Source: Apteryx mantelli (Eukaryota > Chordata > Aves > Apterygiformes > Apterygidae). From it: a stretch of 64,000 nt of DNA. Location of the stretch: the NCBI RefSeq assembly GCF_036417845.1, contig NC_089994.1:13596001-13660000 (forward strand). The letters run 5' to 3'. Below the pieces are notes generated by a model, which did not search any database, was not told the DNA's origin, and was given only the letters and a program-made list of their open reading frames with translations. Both the position numbers and the translations under genes were made by a program. Of the stretch, positions 1 to 14,115 are shown one piece after another. How positions within the stretch are numbered: position 1 is the first letter of the stretch; each line of letters starts with the position of its first letter.

Positions 1-2837
1 TTCTACAAATGTTCTCTCATAAATCTGCAATAAATTATGGAGCATCTCAACCTCAGACTTTTAATTGTCTCTTTTACCAGCTTTTTGTTTTGTTCTGTTT
101 ATTTTAAACTGGATAGCACAAACAGTTATAAAACACACTGAAATACTTAAAAGACTCTCGGGTATTGCAATATAGGGCATAACTTCAGTCATTAGCAACA
201 TTGCATATCCATCTGAACTGCACTAATTTAGAGAAACCGCGGTCCTGCCTGTGAAGCAGCACAACCTCTGCCAGCCTTGACACAGACACAAGCGGCTCCG
301 AGAGGGACCGTGCCCGAAACGACGCGCTGGCCCTAGCAAAGGCAACTGGAATTTTTCACCCAGCATTTTTTCCTAGCTGATCTTCTAATGGCATGGCACA
401 ATTATTATATTATGATGGTAAAACTTCTAAATGGCAAGTGGGAATAACTGAATTAATCTAATTAAACATACGAAGGTAGAGCTGGGGTAAAACGTACATT
501 AAGGGAAATAAAGATTTCGATTTACATTCCACACTTTCTTGTTAGACTTTTGAAGGGACCTAGAACATGTACAGCAGCTCTGCAAGAGCTCCAGAATTTT
601 ACTTAGCACACATTGAAGGCGATGTCACTCGCCTTATTAGATCTATCACCTGCACTGTCATCTGCCTCTGCCTGAGGCCGATGGCACAACCCCTGCCCTT
701 ACGTACTCCTTCAAAGCTTTTAGCTTCATTAATGTGTCCATTTCAAGGGTTAATTATTCTTGTAATATAGCAAAGTGCCTTACTTCCCTTCATTTACTCT
801 CATTCCAATATAGTAGAAATTCTATTTTGCCCTCACCAAAACATATAAAGCAAATCTGATATTTTACATTATTATCATTAGGCCAAATATATCAGTCAAT
901 GTATTTTAAGAACTAAGAACTCAGCACATAATTCTCCACACTCAGAAAAAACAGCTTGTTCTATTTATGTCCAATTTTATCCTTTAAAATTCACCTTTGA
1001 AGAAGGAGCAATTTGACACAGAATGAAACTCTAACCTTGCAAGTATATCCTTAGTTCCTTTTGCAGTCTCTGTCCAAAATGTTCTATTTCCTCAACTTTT
1101 CAGGACTGCTCTGGCCCAAATTCTAGCTACTGTATAACCTGATTACATTTGAGCAGCTGATCAACAGTTTCTTTTCAAGTCTTTCTTAGCATATGATTTG
1201 ATTTTGGTGGGGGATCTTTCATTGTTTGTTTACTGGATTTTCTTTATCTGCCACTGCAACACAAATCTATATACTGAACATAGTTTTGTACAGGAAAATA
1301 AATTCATTCCATTTCAGAACAACCATTTAAAATGGTTAATCTGAAGTAGAAGAATTACTTAATTATTATAAAAGTTACAGGCATACTAACCTAAAGCAAA
1401 ACTCATTGTAAAGCTCATCACAAATGATTCACAAGTTTCCATTTCAATTCTAAGTTTATAAAGTTGCAACAGACATGAATTGGCAAAATAAAAAAATAAA
1501 ACAATGCAAATTCCTGAATCTTCACTGCTTTGCAACATGACAAATTAGCCCCCAAAGGCTACCATATATTTCAGCATGCAACGTATTCTCAGTGACTTGA
1601 GCGAAAGACTCTGTAGAAAACCCTTCCAGGGACCTACGCCTTCAGGGAAGGACTCCGAATAAGGAACTCCAGCAACTGACACCTATTGCAACATTGGCTC
1701 TGGTTTTTGTCTTGTTGCACTAGTTTGGGATTTGTGTATTGCTGTTTAAGGGAACAGCGCTTAAAAGCAAAACCAGTTTTTTTGTGGACCAGGAGGAGGG
1801 CTACTTGAATCAGAATGAAGCACAGGTAGAAGAGAGCTATTTGTCATTCATTGTTGTGGCTTCTTATGTCCATGATGAGCAATGGCCAAGCCCTAACTCC
1901 ACGCGTATGATGAAAAGTTCTGCAGAAATACTGCTGTTGCGGTTAAGCAGACAACTGCCCTTCAACAATGCATTTCCTTCCAAAATTTTCTTTCTGGTAT
2001 TGAGAACTCCTATATCACCCTTCCCCCCAAATAATCTGTACAAAATTCCTGTGATTCTACATAATATTAGTCAACAGAGCCTAAGCAGCTGGTGTAGTTT
2101 ATATCTGCAGAAGGTGAGGGTGCTGGGAGTGGAGAGCCGCTGACAAACGACCAAGGCTGTTCAGGCAAGCGCGGCCCATGCGGCGAGCTTTTGCAGTTCT
2201 GCTCCATCACAGTTAGCCTCTGGGAAAGCTGATCGAGGGGAGTCAAGCTCTCCTTCTGCACGGATAAATGACTCTTACTTCCTGAATGTGGAAATCGGGC
2301 AATGGTACTGTGCACCTTGTTTGGGGATGCAGCAAGCACTGCTGCAAGAACAGTAACACTGCTTTCTCCATGCCACCCAGAGTTCAGGGATGCATTCAAT
2401 TTTCAACAGCTGATCCTACAAACCTATATGTAAAAATATTATCATAATAGTAAGCAAGACTTAAACCAAGTTTTCGAACTTTAAAATGTTTTTCAGACGT
2501 TGCCTGGCTTCAGTCCTGATGTAAATGACTAGCAGATCTACCTGGAGCGAAGGCATTTCTGCTGAAAGCCTGGGCACAGCTTTAATCCGTGACGCAGCCT
2601 CATGAAAACCGTGCTTGAGCAAAGGCAGGGTGCAGCCATCTCTGCTAGCCCTCCCGCCCCTTCAGGCCAGGACTCCTCACTATTTTTTGGTTTACTTCTA
2701 GCAGAGATCACATCTAATACTGCAATTTCTTCCTGCAGTGTATTTTTTGTCATTCGTGCCCTGTGTAAGGATATGGCTAGTTTAGATCAGTAAACACCAT
2801 TAATGAAATTTGCCCAGTATGTCCTTTAAACATTAAT
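1..2837. other. Intergenic, no gene seen
   Basis: AT-rich non-coding DNA. A small CpG-richer patch lies at about 235-345 (CCGCGG, CGACGCG). The open frame at 1739-2143 (134 codons) has no recognisable domain and overlaps one on the other strand, so it is treated as chance. Confidence 0.6.
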
Positions 2838-2932
2838 ACCCGCCTTTTACAGATGGGCAAACTGAGGCAGAGAGGTTAAATGATTTCCATAAGGCCTGAG
2901 TCATTGCCTGTCTGGGATTAGAAAATTTGCTA
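2838..2932 (-). mobile_element. MIR-type SINE relict
   Basis: The MIR core is read in reverse: TTTTACAGATGGGCAAACTG, followed by AGGCAGAGAGGTTAAATGA, corresponding to the CCTCAGTTTCCCCATCTGTAA part of MIR. The following AAGGCCTGAGTCATTG continues the family pattern. This is an ancient amniote SINE fragment with no coding capacity. Confidence 0.8.
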
Positions 2933-5900
2933 GTATCTACAAATTATCTCATTCTGCGAATGAAATACTCTCCAGTGCTGTTGTGTGCAGTCTTCATGGA
3001 GTCACTACCTGCTAGGATGAATTTTACCCAACACATTTAACATATTTAAACACACGTGATTTTTTTTGAAAATTAAGCAATTGTTTGGCACTTTGCTGAA
3101 CTGGGTCCCAAACAATTACAGTTCGATCACATTCTAAACCTCTCTTCCACGCAATGTTAGTGTACAAATGCAATGCATTATTTTTCCAGTTTCAGAGTAA
3201 ATGATATGGTCACTTGGATCTACAGCAAACATCTATAAATGGAAAAGCAGAGAATTGGTGGGGGTTTTTTTGCTTGTTAATTTAACCAAAAACGTGGGGC
3301 TGCCTTTTAGGTTACGTTCCCAGAGATGATTATGGCATTTGGCTCCATTTCAATGGCACATTAGTATGGAAATACCTCTTCAGTGAGTTATTTTTTAATG
3401 TCAGATTGAGGAGGAGGGCAAGAGACCTAGGGATTTGTGAAGCAAGCAAGCAAGCATACAAAATATCCGAAAAAATAGTGATACAAAGGACATAAGGACA
3501 TAACTATGTAGCATACGATTCAATTAGGAGCAGCTGATCCGCATCCAGGCAGATTCATGGAGCCATCATGAATGTTCTTAATAATGAAATTCCATCCACT
3601 CTGTGCTATTAGTTCACTAGAGCTTTTACCCCCAGAGCATTTGCAGACTTTGATTTGGATCCAGGGAATTGCTTAACAGCTGGAAAATTTTAAAAGCTGA
3701 ATGGGAATTTTGTGTTATGTAATTTTCTCATCTTGATGAATGGGGGAGTTTGACATGTGACTTTAGTTAGCACTAATGGAAGTTACCCTTGCATTAGCAT
3801 GTATGGAAAGGAGAGAGCACACCCAAGATCCTGATGTGTGCTGGCTTGAGTCTATTATCTCTGTATATGCTACAAAGAAGAGTAATGAGTTCAGTACTGG
3901 CACGAAGTCTTATGAAATATTGTAAGATTTATGCATGCATTCAATTTAGGCATTGTCAGAATTAAATAACAACTGGTTATTACAGCTAGTATAGGTAGCA
4001 ACATTTAACAAAGCTGCCTTTCAACTGCCTCTTTTGTTAATTGTTAATTCTTTGAGCTGAAATTTTCATTGCTGAGTGTCTGACTATAGGCATTAGTGTG
4101 AGATGAAATGGTTCAATCTTTCATAAGACTGGACTTAGGGAAAAAGAGGTTGTTTTGCTCAAAAATGGATTTTTTTTTCTGAGAAGCTCATATTACTTCA
4201 GATTTTGGGATAGGGATTTGAAGGAGGGACATCCTTTTTTTTTTTCCCAAGAATACAAATCTGAAAGCCCAATGGAAATTTTATCTATATGTGCACAAAT
4301 TTAATTTGGTCTCTGCAGAGCTTATGGGTATCTATGTCATATTCTCAGAGAAACTGAGAAAAATTTTTCTGGACTAAGCTCTCCTAGTTAACAGGAGCAC
4401 TGTGGTGGCAGATACTAGGAATCAACATGGAGACCATCCTTCCTATAACCTCAGTGCTTCTTCAAAGGCCTGCCTGAATTTCAAGTAACAGAGCAGGGGA
4501 GAACAGATGAAAGTTGCCAAGGTAATAAGTGACAGCCTTAATTCTGGCACTTTCTAATTTCTGAAGGTTTCACCTTTCAACCAGAACATTCTTTTAGTTT
4601 GTTAGCTTTTAACAGAATATTGTATACAAGCAGCAGTATTATTAAGGATAGCTTCGGTTGGGAAGCTGTATTGCACAGTAAGGAAGTTTACCTATTGCTT
4701 CTTTGAAAGCAGACGTCTCTCTGCCAACCCTACTTCTTTTGCGATTTTGCTCAAGTTGATCATTTCCTATTTCTATCATCGGGAACAGCAAAATCATGGT
4801 GAAATGAACTGTTTTTATAAGATGTTGGCAGTGAATGAATTTGTCTCAAAAAATAAGCCCTTCTCTTTCAATCTAAGTTATAAAGAGAAGCATGCAAGTT
4901 TTTTTGGATAAAAAAAGTCTGTCTTCATTCCACACAGGCTGCAGCCGTAAGGTTTTCAGGGTAAGAAGTCTCACAGTGTCTCCAACTCTAACCTGCCCGC
5001 TGAAGACAATCACCCCTGTCTGTCCTTGTGTCTTTGCTGGAGATTACTGACCCCTCCACTGAGCTGACGAAGTCCCTCCCTAGTCGGCTTCAGGGAAATT
5101 AGCCGAGCAAATTTCACGCAGATTAAATAGGTGGCTGAGGTTATCTGCCTGAAACAGATGCTGCCTGTGAGGTGAGTGGCCCCACAAAATGCTGGCACAC
5201 TGGCAAGATTCAGCTTGCACAAGGTAAGATTTTGAACGGTACAGTTGTATCAGGGAGAAGACTACTTACGACCTATAGGTCTTGCATGTGACATGAGGAT
5301 CTGTGAAGAGGACTGCAGATCTTCATTTGCTTGTCTCTGGCGTTGATAAGAAAACCCTGTGTATTCTATATCCTATCCTGCTGTAAAAATTTCTTGACAT
5401 GTGCCTTCAATTAGCACTAATTATGTATTCCAAGGAACAGTAAGGATGTTCCTGTTTTTCTAGAGGGGGTGAAAAATCATGTTTCTCTGAGCTTAGCTTT
5501 AATATCTTTGCATCCTCACTGTCTATTTCAAAAGCAAAGCTGATGCCATGAGGCACTGCAGGAATTTGGAAAAGATGTTTTGCTTTTGAAACAGAAGCTT
5601 CAAATCCACTCTAAATCCCATATAAAAGTTAGTCCAGGAAAGTCAATGAATGGTTCATGATCAAAGTCCCTTCACTGAATTTTCTAACAGCTTCCAACAA
5701 AATACGTTTCAAAGGGAACTGACTGCATCAAGTGCTTTCCAGAAAGCCCAAATGATAACTCTCAGTTCCTGATAGCTTAGAGAAGTAACAGATATGAAAC
5801 TTCAGTGCCTAGATAGCATATGAATTGTTTTATATGAGATGCCAAACACTTCCGAGTTCCAAAATATTCTGTAGGAAATTTAACATTTCAACATTCAACA

Positions 5901-8010
5901 AAGAGATAGAAACATTGTGTTTCTTTAAGGGCTACATCCAACCAAAAATACTTGCTATGCAGGGTACTTCATTCTGGGAGTACTTTGGGCTTACTTCTGC
6001 CATGCTATCACTAAACAACACCTTGCTTGTGGAGAAAAGTACTGGTCCTTAAATTTACTGAATGCGAATGTGGAAGCGGAAGCTTATTTCTCATTCTGAA
6101 CATGTTACATCTGATCCCTCATTGCTTCTTCCCTTCTCCACAGCAGGACAAAGTTAATGTGCAATGCTTAGAGGGATCGGAATGGAAGTATCTGACACCT
6201 GTGATTGCTCAAGGGACAAGGCAACGGAGAATCAACTGTGATGCTACAAATAGCCAAATGCATAGTTGATTACCGAGCAATAATTTTAATTTGAAATCTT
6301 ATTGAAAAGCCTTAGGATAAAGCATTTGAGTGATGTGCGGCTTTGTGAGACATTCAACAGACTTCTGTCCCTTTTACAGAATTCTACAGGACAGCTGAAA
6401 ACAAAACAAAACAAATAAAAAGCCCCTTCCAAAAAACACAGTATAGAACATAGTTTTACCCATTGAATTCTGCAGATTTAAGCCTAATGACAGAATACTG
6501 TTTACACGCATATTTTTACAGGAGTTGTTCAATGCAAAGAATAAAGGATTTATTCCTGAAAATCTTGACACAAAAAACTCCTATCAGTTTAAATTGTAAT
6601 TAAGTTCATGAAAGGCTTGCGGAATCAGATACATTTAATTTAATAATTGTAGTTTCATGGGGATTACTTATTTAGTAGGAGACTTGCACATGGCTGATTA
6701 TACTTAAATTTCTTTTTTTGGTGCATTTGCAGTGACACAGGAAGGGGCAAATCTTTGTATTTTATAAACAACTTTGATACTGTAAGTAAAAGGCAAAACC
6801 TGCAGTCTGCTAAAGAAGTCGTGCTTGTCAATAACTTGGGGAAACAATTCCAAAAACTGCTGTCATCACAGGGGGCACAAGCATTGTTAAAGTCATTACA
6901 AGCTAAACCACCTCAGAAGATGGAGCCAATGGTTAAAGCAGTGGTGTGCAATACATACGATATCACTGTAAAATGACAGAGATTTATACTTGCCTTTATA
7001 GAAACTGAAAGCAAAAAGATTAAATGAGTGAGATGGTTGAGACTGTTCAGGTGATACCGGGAAGGAAACCCTATGGGCGGTATTAGGAAGCTCTCCACCC
7101 TCAAAATATTGGAGAGTAACGATGAATAAGGTCATCAGCAAAATGACTAGCCATCCTGGCAGCTTTACTTGCTATTGAGTCAAGAGAATTATGTGATCCA
7201 CCCATAGACAAATAGGCTGTATTACACGCACATAAAAACACTTTGGCAGAGCAAACAATAAAAAAAAAAGAACAAAAATCAGAGGACAATACCTGCGCTT
7301 TGTAAAATCAGCATAGCTAGGCTGAAGCAAATAGAACCATGATGACTTTTAAAATCTCCTTTTAGGAAAGTGAAAATTTCTTTAAGAAAGTTTGTCAGTA
7401 TGGGTGCTTCTAATATTGTAAACTTATTTAAGAGATCAAGATGTATTGACTATACATGTTTTCTTTACATTTTTAAAAAGTATTTGCTCTGAGGTAGTGG
7501 TTAATGGGAATAATCAGGGACTTTCCCACAAAGCTGTTACAGAATGTCCTGTATTTTCAGGGAGGTAAGTAATAAACTTTAGTGCCCCTTTGCAGTTGGA
7601 CAGTAGCATGGTGAGAAGTGGTGGTTTTTTTCAGAAAAACTGTAGGAAATTGGGCTATTGTTGCTTTGCAAGGTGGACAACTTCAGTTGATAGAAGGAAT
7701 TTGCTAAATTATGATTTCTGGTTCCTTCCTACAAGTCTCTGCCAATAAAAATTCTAAATGCTGAGTTAGGCAAAGTTAGGTTCAATCTATTGTGTCAAGC
7801 CTGTTGTGCCCACAGCATTTTCCTCCATTTAAATCCCAGTCTAAGAACTGTACTGCACACAAAGTCTTGTAATCGGCTTTCGTGAAAAACCTCACCTTTG
7901 GAAGATACAGTTCAATATATGTGCAACTCTCACTGTGTTTAAATCATATCTGTGGCTTCACAGGGAATTGAGATTACTCCTCATCTCTTAGCTGGTGCTT
8001 ATCATTTCAT
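2933..8010. other. Intergenic, no gene seen
   Basis: It holds a short (AAGC)4 at 3440-3455, a T11 run at 4235-4245, and a strong splice-acceptor-like site near 6142 followed by an open frame to 6269 with no known domain. Otherwise it is unremarkable AT-rich DNA. Confidence 0.55.
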
Positions 8011-8142
8011 GGGGTTAAGCTGTCATGCCTCAGTTTCTCCATATGTTGCCTACCTCTTCCCTAAAGATATTAGAAAACAGATAATTGTGCTTGTGAAGTG
8101 CATTATGATGCTGAAATGGAAGATGCTGTAGAACTGCGAAAC
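8011..8142 (+). mobile_element. MIR-type SINE relict, 3' half
   Basis: TGCCTCAGTTTCTCCATATG followed by TTGCCTACCTC matches the MIR core. The downstream GTGAAGTGCATTATGATGCT and GATGCTGTAGAA match the 3' half of the sauropsid MIR-like family. It is degenerate. Confidence 0.65.
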
Positions 8143-11100
8143 AGTTTTAGCACTAGATTCAGGGACCAGTTATTTGCTAGGCTCTGGTGTACCTCTGTTG
8201 TTTTGTCTTGCCCATTCTGGACCCTCTTTTATGCCATAACATTTAGAGTGAAGGCATGAGAATCGCAGAGGGGCAGCTTGATACCAGTGAGGAGGAGAGA
8301 AGCACGTTGGGGAAGAAAGGCTTAGTTGAGGGAAGATGCTTCCTGGAAGGCTCATGGGAGAAGGGCCTTAGTGCACTAGCAGGAGAAGGTGTAGGGAAAC
8401 AGTGTAAAGAGAGAGAGACAGAGAGAAAGAGAGAGAGGAGCAGTCTGCGGCATAAATTCCAACCAGTATGGATACTCTTGACTCTACTTCAAACAACTTT
8501 TCCTTTCAGATTGTTTTAGCAATTGAGTTTACATGCCACATAATTTTCTGTCGTCCCTAGATTTATATCCTGTCCCATATACAATCATCTGTTCCTTGTT
8601 TTCTGAACTTTAGACTATAACAAAATCTGATATAGAAAATGTTTACCTTTAAATCACTTTTCCTGTAGCTCTCTTTTCTTCTGTGTATTTTGTGTTAACT
8701 TCAATAGTTGAGCACCCTGCATTTTTAGCTACACCTCACAGCCCTGACCTATAGCATTCTCCATATTGTATGTAACCACAGAGAGGACTCTGATGTTAAA
8801 TACAAAAGAGAAATAGGAGTGTTGTAAGGTCATATGCTTCTTGCATAACGGATTTCAAAGGAAGCAATTGTTTAAAGGACTGGAAGATGACAGAAAATAA
8901 TCTGTGTAATCCAACAATCAAAACCTGTATTCATTAGCACAGGGAACTTTGTTGGGTGCCTCAAAAAATGGAAAGGTGAGTAGTCAAACTGAGAGCAGCT
9001 CTTTAATTTCCCACATTTCAAGGAGCAAAGAATAGGCTCTGTGTGTTTGGACTATTGTAGTTTTGACTTTCATATTTCTAAACCTCAGGATTTAGATCTG
9101 AATCTTGAAAGTGATTCAGACTTTCGCCAGTTCTCCTGTCCTCAGCTGAAATACAATGTGGAATTTTTTTGAAATAATTGTGCAGCTATGACCATGCCTT
9201 CAATAAGGCATTTTCTACATGAGCAGGATGCTTTGAAGTGTGGAGCCATGAAGATGGGGAGGGCCAAAGGTGAAAGCTGTGCAATAGAAGTTTACATTCC
9301 AGTCAGAGAACGGGTTGGAGGGGTGAAGGAATTAGTCTATTGATATTCAGTGCTTTGACCTGCTAACAATAACTGTGGCACAGGGGTTATAACAGCGGCA
9401 CATCCCTACATTGTGTATCAGTGGAGAGAGACAGACCTTATCTGCTTTAGTTCGCTTCGGAGGAAAAATCAGCAGGGCTTTTGCCATGTGGTCACCAGCC
9501 GCTGCTACTGGGGAGAATGGGAAAAAAATTGTTCATAATTTCTCCATCACTGCATTGGGTCTAAGAATAAGTCAGCTACAGATCCGCAATATGACAGGCA
9601 TTTTTCAAAACCTGATGCTGGTAAAGAGAAAATAAATTAATAGGGTATTCTGTGCTGGATTTTAAAGGGCATAGACTGAGGAAAGCAACTCCCTGCTGCT
9701 TTTTTCCCCTCTAAGATACAAAAAAAAATCCTCTTTTTCACTTTGAAAGTATTTTTTATAAAAACTAATCAAAGCAACACCAACAATTTTTTGACACCAG
9801 AGAATACTTTTCCCTTGGTATACAGCACATTTATAACACAGCTCAGCTAGCCCTGCAGATAAAATTTTGTGCTGGGGAATCTGCAGTTTTACTAAAATAA
9901 ACCCAACAAGTTTTAGCCCATACAGTGGAAAAGGCACCAGCCAGGTGACATTGAGCTAGCAAGGCACTCTGGCCTCTGGCTGTGGTTCTGCCCCTGACCT
10001 CTGGCAATCACTTCCCAAATGTCTGGTTTTGCTTTCTCTCCTGCCATTTGTCTACCTTGGCAACCATGGCATGAAAGCTAGACACTAGCACAACACAAAT
10101 AACAAAACAGTACAACATTATGTAGCACAAAGCACAAATCAGTGAGCAGTTTAGGTTCAGTTTGTTCCTAGGACCTTAAATTTTAGACATACAGGTAACT
10201 TAATTACATCCCCTACTTCATTCTTTCGGCCAATGGAGGACTGCGTTCAGGCTGTGGCCTGTCTTCTTTTTTATGTATTCAGACTTGAAACTATTTTTTG
10301 TTTGCATACAGAACAAATCTGGAGCTTAGCATTCTACCTTAGCTGATAAACTCTCCTCCACAGCTGCCAGCCCCCAGAAGTTATGCGACTGAGACCCCTG
10401 GGCCGTCTGCAAGTGCTCATGACTCGCAGGCAGAAGCGCCCAGTTGCTGCTGGCCGGGGACTCCAGATACTGTCATTAAACACACTGCCATTTGATTAAA
10501 CAGCAGACAGACTGTATCCATACTGCTATAAGAAATGGTCAACTGCATGCAAATTATACTTGTTCCCAATGATTTTGAAAAGGAGATGAAAAAGGGGTTT
10601 TCACCTGGCAACTAGATGCCAACATTTTTGAAAAATGACTTCCACCTCTGTGGTAGAGCTCCCAAGGCACACTGAGGATATGAAGCTGTGTTATTTCTTA
10701 AGAATAAATTGTATCCTTTATCTCCAGAAGCTGATCAGAGAAGCAGCAGTGACTCAGAGAGCTGGTTGGCTACTTTATTATTGAGTAAAGCAGCACTTTA
10801 TTAATGTGGTCATCTCCAAATTCCTTAGCTCACTTCTCAATGAATGTCAGAAAACCCCAGGCCAGAAAACTGTGTAGTGTCTTTTGTTTTAACATATTCA
10901 AGAAGCAGCTTCATAATGCAGACCCAAAGGGCAGAAAGATCACCTTTAATTTTAGATGTACTGCTTCAGTGAGAATGAAAGGTCTGTGAGCAAGACCAGC
11001 ATTCAGCGTGGTCGTACTTGCAGGTGAAGTGCATCTGGGCAGCTACGCAACCCAATCTCTAGCACAAAGCCAACTACAACCCCAAATGCAAAGTTACTGT

Positions 11101-11771
11101 AAAAATCTACTCCCAAGCAAATAAGAATCAATAGCTGGTCTTCGCTCCAAATTTTAATCCTGCCAGTGTTGACTTGAATCATACATTAAAATAAATCAAG
11201 CCTTACAAACCCCTCATTAATAATTCCTAAACATAACACTGAGTGAACTAATATGCTGAGCGAACAAACTGTGAGCTGTTTGAATGACTGGTGTAGAGCA
11301 TTCAGCCCAGCTAGTACGAGCATTTTCCTTCAAAAGATCATAAAAACATTTCAATAATCATTTTGATATATTGCTACAACCACATGACTCTTTGCCGGGA
11401 CATGGACAGAACGGCAGTTAGCTGCCGGCACTGATGGCTCTTTAGCATGCCACGCCGGTGAGCACTCACAAAAAATCACATGCTTTACCCAAAGGGGCAT
11501 TTTATACTTTACTCTGAGAGGTGAACTTCAGAGAGAAAATTTGGGAGGAGGAACACTCCTGAACTCTTTGAGTAGGACTCTGTTATGCCAAAGGCTGTCT
11601 CCAGTTGTTAGAAAGGTAGACCCTGCTGTACCAAATTCATTCAATTCTTGTTAGCATTTTAAACTTCAAGCAAAATTACAGCTTTTGAATATTTTTAATT
11701 ATCAGTTTTTTCAATAAAAACGAATTTGACTTAGTGACCAGTATACAAACTCTGAACTTGCAAAAGCTATG
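8143..11771. other. Intergenic, no gene seen
   Basis: It contains the GA-rich microsatellite and otherwise AT-rich unique sequence. Open frames are under 100 codons and unrecognised. Confidence 0.55.
8405..8437. repeat. (GA)n-rich microsatellite
   Basis: GAGAGAGA runs are interrupted by single C or A bases. An open frame over it is low complexity. Confidence 0.85.
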
Positions 11772-11885
11772 TTCAAATTCCTACTCTGCCCACACTTCTT
11801 GTGTGACCATGGGTAAGTCATTTCGCAGCTCTGTGCCTCGGTTCCCCATTAGTGTAATGGAGATAAAATTATTTGTCTAAATCCT
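11772..11885 (+). mobile_element. MIR-type SINE relict
   Basis: The sequence reads TTGTGTGACCATGGGTAAGT, then CTCTGTGCCTCGGTTCCCCA and TAATGGAGATAAAA. These are the ordered landmarks of the MIR core in plus orientation, at the divergence expected for an ancient element. Confidence 0.8.
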
Positions 11886-12675
11886 AAGGACAGACTAAGC
11901 ACAATGATGATTTGACAGTTCTCAGTCTACTGGTATTACTGTGTTTTGCATTACCATACTGCTGAGGACACGTAGTCCGGATTCCACCGAGGGAAGTCCT
12001 ATGCAAAACGTAAGAAAATGAGGGACCTTTTGTCACAGAGAGCTGCAGTTCAAGGTAAGAAATGGTACAGACAGATGGGAGAGTCTGGCAAAATAAAGAA
12101 ACAATATTCATCATTATGACAGGTTGTGATCTTCAGAAACCAGCAGCCAAATGGTTAAAATTGAAAGTTTTCAGCAGTGAAATGTAAGGCTCTCCTGTGA
12201 ATATTTAAGAGAAACTTCTCCCAAGAATGAGGATGAATGTGGGAGATAACACAAAAGCATTTGTTTGAAATTTAACTAATAGGTTGATTAGTTAAAGCTT
12301 AGGTATTTTTCTACATATGTAGAATAAAAAACAAGCACAGCAGTGGGAGACAGTGAACAGAATGCATCAGGTAAATGTGGCTTATAATGGGGAAATACAG
12401 TCATGTTTTTAGCTCTGCTATTTATGCTCTCATTAAAGTTATTAACAGTGATTTGTTATGGAATTACTGTTGTGGATACTGTCCACCACAGCTTGCTGGG
12501 GTAGTGGTCAGCTAATGGTGTGAATGAAATGTGAGAGGAGAGGCCACATCTTTTTCTCAGCTGCCCCCGTTTTACTTCCCCCACCCATCCCTGTATTGAA
12601 TTTCTAGTGGTTTTCTTTAATTTTGCATGTTGAAAAGACTGAGTGATCCTTTTCCTCAGATGGTCTTGCTAGAAC

Positions 12676-12715
12676 CCCCAACAGAGTGTGAATAATTATT
12701 CCCACTCTGTTGGGG
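12676..12715. repeat. 40-base near-perfect palindrome
   Basis: Arms CCCCAACAGAGTG and CACTCTGTTGGGG (13 of 13 complementary) enclose GAATAATTATTC, itself a perfect palindrome. Only one mismatched pair (T at 12689 against C at 12702) interrupts the whole. It could fold into a hairpin or cruciform. Confidence 0.9.
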
Positions 12716-13830
12716 CTTTGATAAGACTCTTATGGCTGCCTTTTGCTCAGCCTCTCAGCCTTTGTTCCTGCTAAAGTTATTTTCTTTCTTAGGAAATGAA
12801 AAAAAACCGTAAAAACTGTAACACAATCAAGCAAAATTGTAATTTTAGTAGTAGTAATAACAATAAAAATATTGATTTGAAAAATCCAAATGCATTGGTC
12901 AAATCCCCATCATAAGTTGGTAATCATCTTGTGTTCACATCTATTTTAAAGAGAGCTTAATTTAGAAAAAGAATTGGCTGGAAAGGAGTTTGAGATATGT
13001 TCTGAATATGAACTTTGACTTTGGGCCGGAAGCAGTGACCTGGTCATCTAGTTTAGACTGAATACAATCTATAATGCTTAATGGATGTCCCAGGTTTGAA
13101 AGTTTTTACAGCTTTGCTATGAGCGCTGAGAAGCAAGCACACTTAGTAACATATGTGAATAAACTGGGAGGCCCTATGATATATGAGTCAAAGCACATTG
13201 CTGCCTCCTCTTTCCCATTGAGAAAGGCATAGAAGGTATTACTGTTGACTAAACAAAAAGCTTTGTCTGAACGTATGCACGCTCTGATGCTCGCGGGACT
13301 AGCAAAAGAGGTTAATCCTAAATTCAAACATCCCTTCAAACACTGATTAGCTATCGGAATACAAAGGACCACACATCACAGAGAAGACCACTTTAACCTT
13401 TCCACCGCAGTTCACGTTCTGCCAAACAAACAGGCCAAACTCTGCTCCCTGTCACCGTACCTGAAATCGGAGGTAATTCAATAAGGCTTAGCCAGGTGAA
13501 ACTGGAGGCACATTGTGGCCTGACCCACACATACACAATGACAGAAGTATAAAAGGAGTAATATTTTCAACAAAATAGGTTAGTCCAGACTTCTCAAAAG
13601 CAACCTGTAGTTGATGCCTGGGTCCACTGTGAATATTAAATACACCTAAAGACCTGAAGCCTATAGGCTTTTGCAGCCATCTTATTTTAGGCACTACAGT
13701 CCTGGGTAGCGTCATGAGATCAAAGTAATGGTGCATACAGATATATTGGCATTTTGAGATTGGAAGATAAATAATTCATACATTGAAAACAGCGTTGGGT
13801 TGGGGATATTATAGATTAATTCCATCTCAC

Positions 13831-13880
13831 TCTTCTTTTTTTCCTCTCTCCCTCTCTCTCTCACTCTTTTTTTTTCCTTG
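13831..13880. repeat. Pyrimidine-rich (CT)n tract
   Basis: About 50 bases almost wholly C and T, with CTCTCTCTCTC and T9 segments. Confidence 0.8.
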
Positions 13881-14100
13881 CTAGTGGGAGACCTACTGCC
13901 CTTGTCCCTTTCTTCTGATTTCTGAATCTGCCACAGGCACTGTTAGAATTACGGCAGTGATAAGAAAAAATCAGGCGTGGGATTTGAATTAATGCTTTTA
14001 GACAAATCTCCATTCCATCTCTAATTCTAATGCTAATTACATTTGCAGATCAAAGCCTGTTCATTAAAGTTTTGTTTTTGAATACATGTAAAGATTTTAC

Positions 14101-14115
14101 TTTTTTTTTTTTTTT
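14101..14115. repeat. T15 homopolymer
   Basis: Fifteen consecutive T. No adjoining SINE or LINE body was recognised that would make it a retroposon tail. Confidence 0.85.
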
